Assembly (NCBI GenBank): GCA_016256075.1
Contig: SDVU01000834.1
Span: 1-10,203 of the forward strand
Length of the DNA stretch: 10,203 nucleotides
Reading direction: 5' to 3'
From: Dictyocoela muelleri
Lineage: Eukaryota; Microsporidia
A program made the position numbers and the translations under genes. Within the stretch, counting starts at the first letter, position 1; the number at the start of each line of letters is the position of its first letter. Shown one piece after another: positions 8,618 to 10,203 of this stretch. The notes beneath the pieces are model-generated. The model was not told the DNA's origin, did not search any database, and saw only the letters and a program-made list of their open reading frames with translations.

Positions 8618-8850
8618 CTTTTCAGTTTTTTAATCATCGTTATCGTTTAGATTTTTTAATCATCGTTATTTTTTCAGATTTTTTAATCATCGTTATCTTT
8701 TCAGATTTTTTAATCATCGTTACCTTTATGACTTTTTAATCATCGTTATCGTTTCAGATTTTTTAATCATCGTTATTTTTTCAGATTTTTTAATCATCGT
8801 TATCGTTTCAGATTTTTTAAACATCGTTAATATTTTCAGATTTTTAATAC
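8618..8850 (+). repeat. 27-bp tandem array immediately upstream of MAK16
   Basis: The core TAATCATCGTT starts at 8631, 8657, 8684, 8711, 8737, 8764, 8791 and (as TAAACATCGTT) 8818, a spacing of 26 or 27 bp. A ninth period starts at 8845 (TAATACCCATG) and contains the MAK16 start codon. Between cores lies TATCGTTTCAGATTTT or a variant. Units differ by only a few bases, so the array is recent or kept homogeneous. Since nothing else lies between it and the gene, it must contain or replace the promoter. Whether any unit binds a factor is unknown. Confidence 0.9.
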
Positions 8851-8852
8851 CC
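8850..8852 (+). promoter_or_regulatory. CCC start-context motif of MAK16
   Basis: CCC directly precedes the ATG at 8853. A CCC-like (or GGG-like) motif just before the start codon is a documented signal of microsporidian genes and supports both the chosen start and the assignment to microsporidia. C triplets are rare in the surrounding T-rich repeat. Confidence 0.6.
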
Positions 8853-9536
8853 ATGTCTGATGAAAATATTTGGAAAATGATTGGTGGCGATAAAAATTAT
8901 TGTACATATAAACTAAAAACAGATACAATCAGCTTATGTAAAAACAAATACAACGTTACAGGAATTTGTGATCGTATAAGTTGTCCGCTGGCAAACAGCA
9001 AATACGCAACTATAAAAGAAGAGAATGGTAAAATTTTTGCACTCTTGAAAGAGCCCGAACGTAATAACACGCCTTCAAATCGATACGAAAAAATTGAGAT
9101 TATTGATTTTAATCAAATAGATGAAATTTTAAAATATTTCAACAAAGATATCATTCATAGGTGTAAGCAGAGATATGTTAAATTAATAAAATGTTTAGAA
9201 AGAAAAGAAATTATTGATAAAGAGGGGGTTCCTGAAATTATTCCTAAACGTAAAAGACAGTTAAGAATTGAACGAAGTAGGGGTAAGAAAGAGTTTATGA
9301 AATTAGATATTAAGAAACAGGTTCAGGAAGAGTTAATTGAAAGGATGAAAATTGGAATGTATGGTGATCAACTTGTCGAAAAATTAAAAGGTACTTACGA
9401 AAGAGATAAAAAAAGAAAACTCAAGAGGAGAAAATTTTATGCTGATTTTATCAATGAAAAGGGTAAACGCGATGAAAAAGAATTGGAAAAGGAAATCGAG
9501 AAGGAAATAAAAAAAGAATATTCTTTAGAGTGGTAA
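8853..9536 (+). CDS. MAK16: MAK16-like ribosome biogenesis protein
   Basis: This 227-residue protein is recognised as MAK16, a conserved nucleolar factor needed for maturation of the large (60S) ribosomal subunit. In yeast it associates with other early pre-60S factors, including Rpf1. The N-terminal domain has the family signature: W7, then Cys17, Cys29, Cys39 and Cys44, in a stretch ending CPLANSKYATI (44-54). These four Cys are the likely metal site. IHRCKQR (101-107) matches the conserved IHKCKQR segment, and ELIERMKIGMYGD (160-172) the later R-L-x-x-G-x-Y-G motif. The C-terminal third is rich in Lys and Glu, with K-R-K clusters (132-147, 185-194) fitting nuclear import and RNA contact. 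Yeast Mak16 is about 300 residues, so the acidic tail is shortened, as is usual in microsporidia. There is no intron. The start is the first ATG, in a CCC context, and the frame is intact, making it the only convincing host gene here. Confidence 0.93.
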   Translation: MSDENIWKMIGGDKNYCTYKLKTDTISLCKNKYNVTGICDRISCPLANSKYATIKEENGKIFALLKEPERNNTPSNRYEKIEIIDFNQIDEILKYFNKDIIHRCKQRYVKLIKCLERKEIIDKEGVPEIIPKRKRQLRIERSRGKKEFMKLDIKKQVQEELIERMKIGMYGDQLVEKLKGTYERDKKRKLKRRKFYADFINEKGKRDEKELEKEIEKEIKKEYSLEW

Positions 9537-9561
9537 AATTTTAGAAAATATATTAAAATAA

Positions 9562-9587
9562 TTTAATCATCGTTTTTAACGATTTAT
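9562..9587 (+). terminator. Hairpin in the MAK16 3' flank with a copy of the upstream repeat core
   Basis: TTAATCATCGTT (9563-9574) repeats the core of the upstream 27-bp array about 25 bp after the stop codon. It forms a small hairpin, ATCGTT (9569-9574), loop TTT, AACGAT (9578-9583). It may mark the 3' end of the transcript, but eukaryotic transcripts need no such hairpin, so a role in 3'-end formation is only a possibility. Confidence 0.3.
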
Positions 9588-9745
9588 TAAATAATAAGTA
9601 TTTTGAATATTCTTTATAAAAAATTTATTTTGAGATATTCGTGTCTCTATGTGGTATTTTTGTTTCTAGTTAAAAAGATAAAAAATACTTTTAATATTTT
9701 TAAGGTTGTTGTAATGAATATTCTTATAAATTTGTTAAAGAATGC

Positions 9746-9797
9746 TCAGAATTAAATTTTTTTATAAATTAATATTTTTAAAGAAATTTAATTCTGA
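9746..9797. repeat. Perfect 14-bp inverted repeat
   Basis: TCAGAATTAAATTT (9746-9759) and AAATTTAATTCTGA (9784-9797) are exact inverted copies around a 24-bp AT-rich spacer. This could be a cruciform or hairpin, or the closed-up ends of a tiny inverted-repeat element. It lies about 210 bp after MAK16. The DNA between MAK16 and this repeat shows no gene. Confidence 0.7.
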
Positions 9798-9856
9798 ACG
9801 TTATTCGATAAATTATTTTATTTAAACATTTGTAAATCAATCTTAATACACTAAAC

Positions 9857-9940
9857 CAGGGGTGGGAAACAAAAATGTTCCTAGAGGCCATATTTAAATT
9901 AAAATTTAAAGCAGAAGTCCGCACAAAAATATAAATCGAA
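9857..9940 (+). mobile_element. hAT-like transposon terminus (solo end or truncated MITE)
   Basis: CAGGGGTGGGAAAC (9857-9870), followed at 9883 by GAGGCCATATTT and a CCGCACAAAA block (about 9919-9928), resembles the common terminal sequence of hAT-superfamily elements and their MITEs, which begin CAGGGGT and carry a GGGCCA/GGCCGCA block. G-runs like this are exceptional in the local AT-rich DNA. No matching CCCCTG end lies downstream in the window: the element is either truncated by SINE copy F or continues past the edge. The 8 bp before it, CACTAAAC, would be the target duplication if the other end were found. The 64-codon minus-strand frame at 9778-9972 is only the reverse reading of this repeat. 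Confidence 0.5.
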
Positions 9941-9942
9941 CA

Positions 9943-9966
9943 ATATTGATAGTTTTTTATCAATAT
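9943..9966. repeat. 9-bp perfect hairpin before SINE copy F
   Basis: ATATTGATA (9943-9951) and TATCAATAT (9958-9966) pair exactly around GTTTTT. It lies between the hAT-like end and SINE copy F and may belong to the inner part of the former. Confidence 0.6.
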
Positions 9967-9974
9967 AGACATTT

Positions 9975-10203
9975 TTAATTATTTAATACGGTAATTATTG
10001 TGTTGCAATGCTGATTAAGACTTGTTATATTATTAAAATAAAAATAAAGGGCTTTCCTATGTGTAGTGATGTGTGTTTTGACGCACATAGGTAAAAAAGT
10101 AATGTAATAAAAACATATAGAAGGCCGTTGTTCATAAGGTTTAATTTAAGAATATGTATTTCAATGAATAAATATATTAAAGATCGAATTATTAACTCAT
10201 ATA
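9975..10203 (+). mobile_element. SINE-like element, copy F (5' truncated, runs off the window)
   Basis: Aligns with the body of copy A in the same orientation and with few gaps: GCTGATTAAGACTTG (10010-10024) against GCTGAGTAAGACTTG, GGGCTTTCCTATGTGTAG (10049-10066) against AGATTCTCCTAGGTGTTG, GGTAAAAAAGTAATGTAATA against GGCAAAAAATAGTGATAAAT, and a final TCAATGAATAAA block. The tRNA-like head is missing; the hAT-like terminus lies where it would be expected. It also holds the inverted pair CCTATGTG (10056-10063) and CACATAGG (10084-10091), which copy A lacks. Confidence 0.6.

Noticed and set aside
8618-8850. CRISPR-like array
   Set aside because: Units are contiguous with nearly the same sequence throughout and no unique spacers, in a eukaryotic context; it is a plain tandem repeat.
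9778-9972. 64-codon open frame (-) as a gene
   Set aside because: It is the reverse reading of the hAT-like terminus and a palindromic AT-rich stretch.

Overview
The window is very AT-rich, gene-poor eukaryotic DNA, most likely from a microsporidian with an expanded, repeat-filled genome. Only one gene can be supported: an intronless, shortened MAK16 ribosome-biogenesis homologue at 8853-9536 (+), with a CCC triplet directly before its ATG, a start context typical of microsporidian genes. The genus cannot be fixed from this window.

Layout. About 1-1720 (+) holds traces of a very old Ty3/gypsy-type pol region in the order reverse transcriptase, RNase H, integrase, running off the left edge. 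About 1720-2450 is featureless AT-rich DNA. About 2455-5710 is the most striking part: a pile of degraded copies of one tRNA-derived SINE-like family, all on the minus strand and abutting with little or no unique DNA between them. At 6097-7535 lies a decayed Tc1/mariner-superfamily DNA transposon (transposase on the minus strand, ends built of inverted arrays of about 22-bp units). At 7795-8273 is the best-preserved SINE copy (+). Then come 25-bp and 27-bp tandem repeats leading directly into MAK16, a hairpin-rich 3' flank, a solo hAT-like terminus at 9857, and another SINE copy (+) from about 9975 to the right edge.

How it fits together. The window is one housekeeping gene in a graveyard of retroelements and DNA transposons. 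The SINE family appears to be the main local genome expander: at least six copies can be aligned by eye, with up to three more at lower certainty. The tandem array just before MAK16 occupies the whole place where a promoter should be, and its last repeat period contains the start codon. Most of the short open frames in the window lie inside these repeats and are not genes. All alignments were made by eye and no database search was run.
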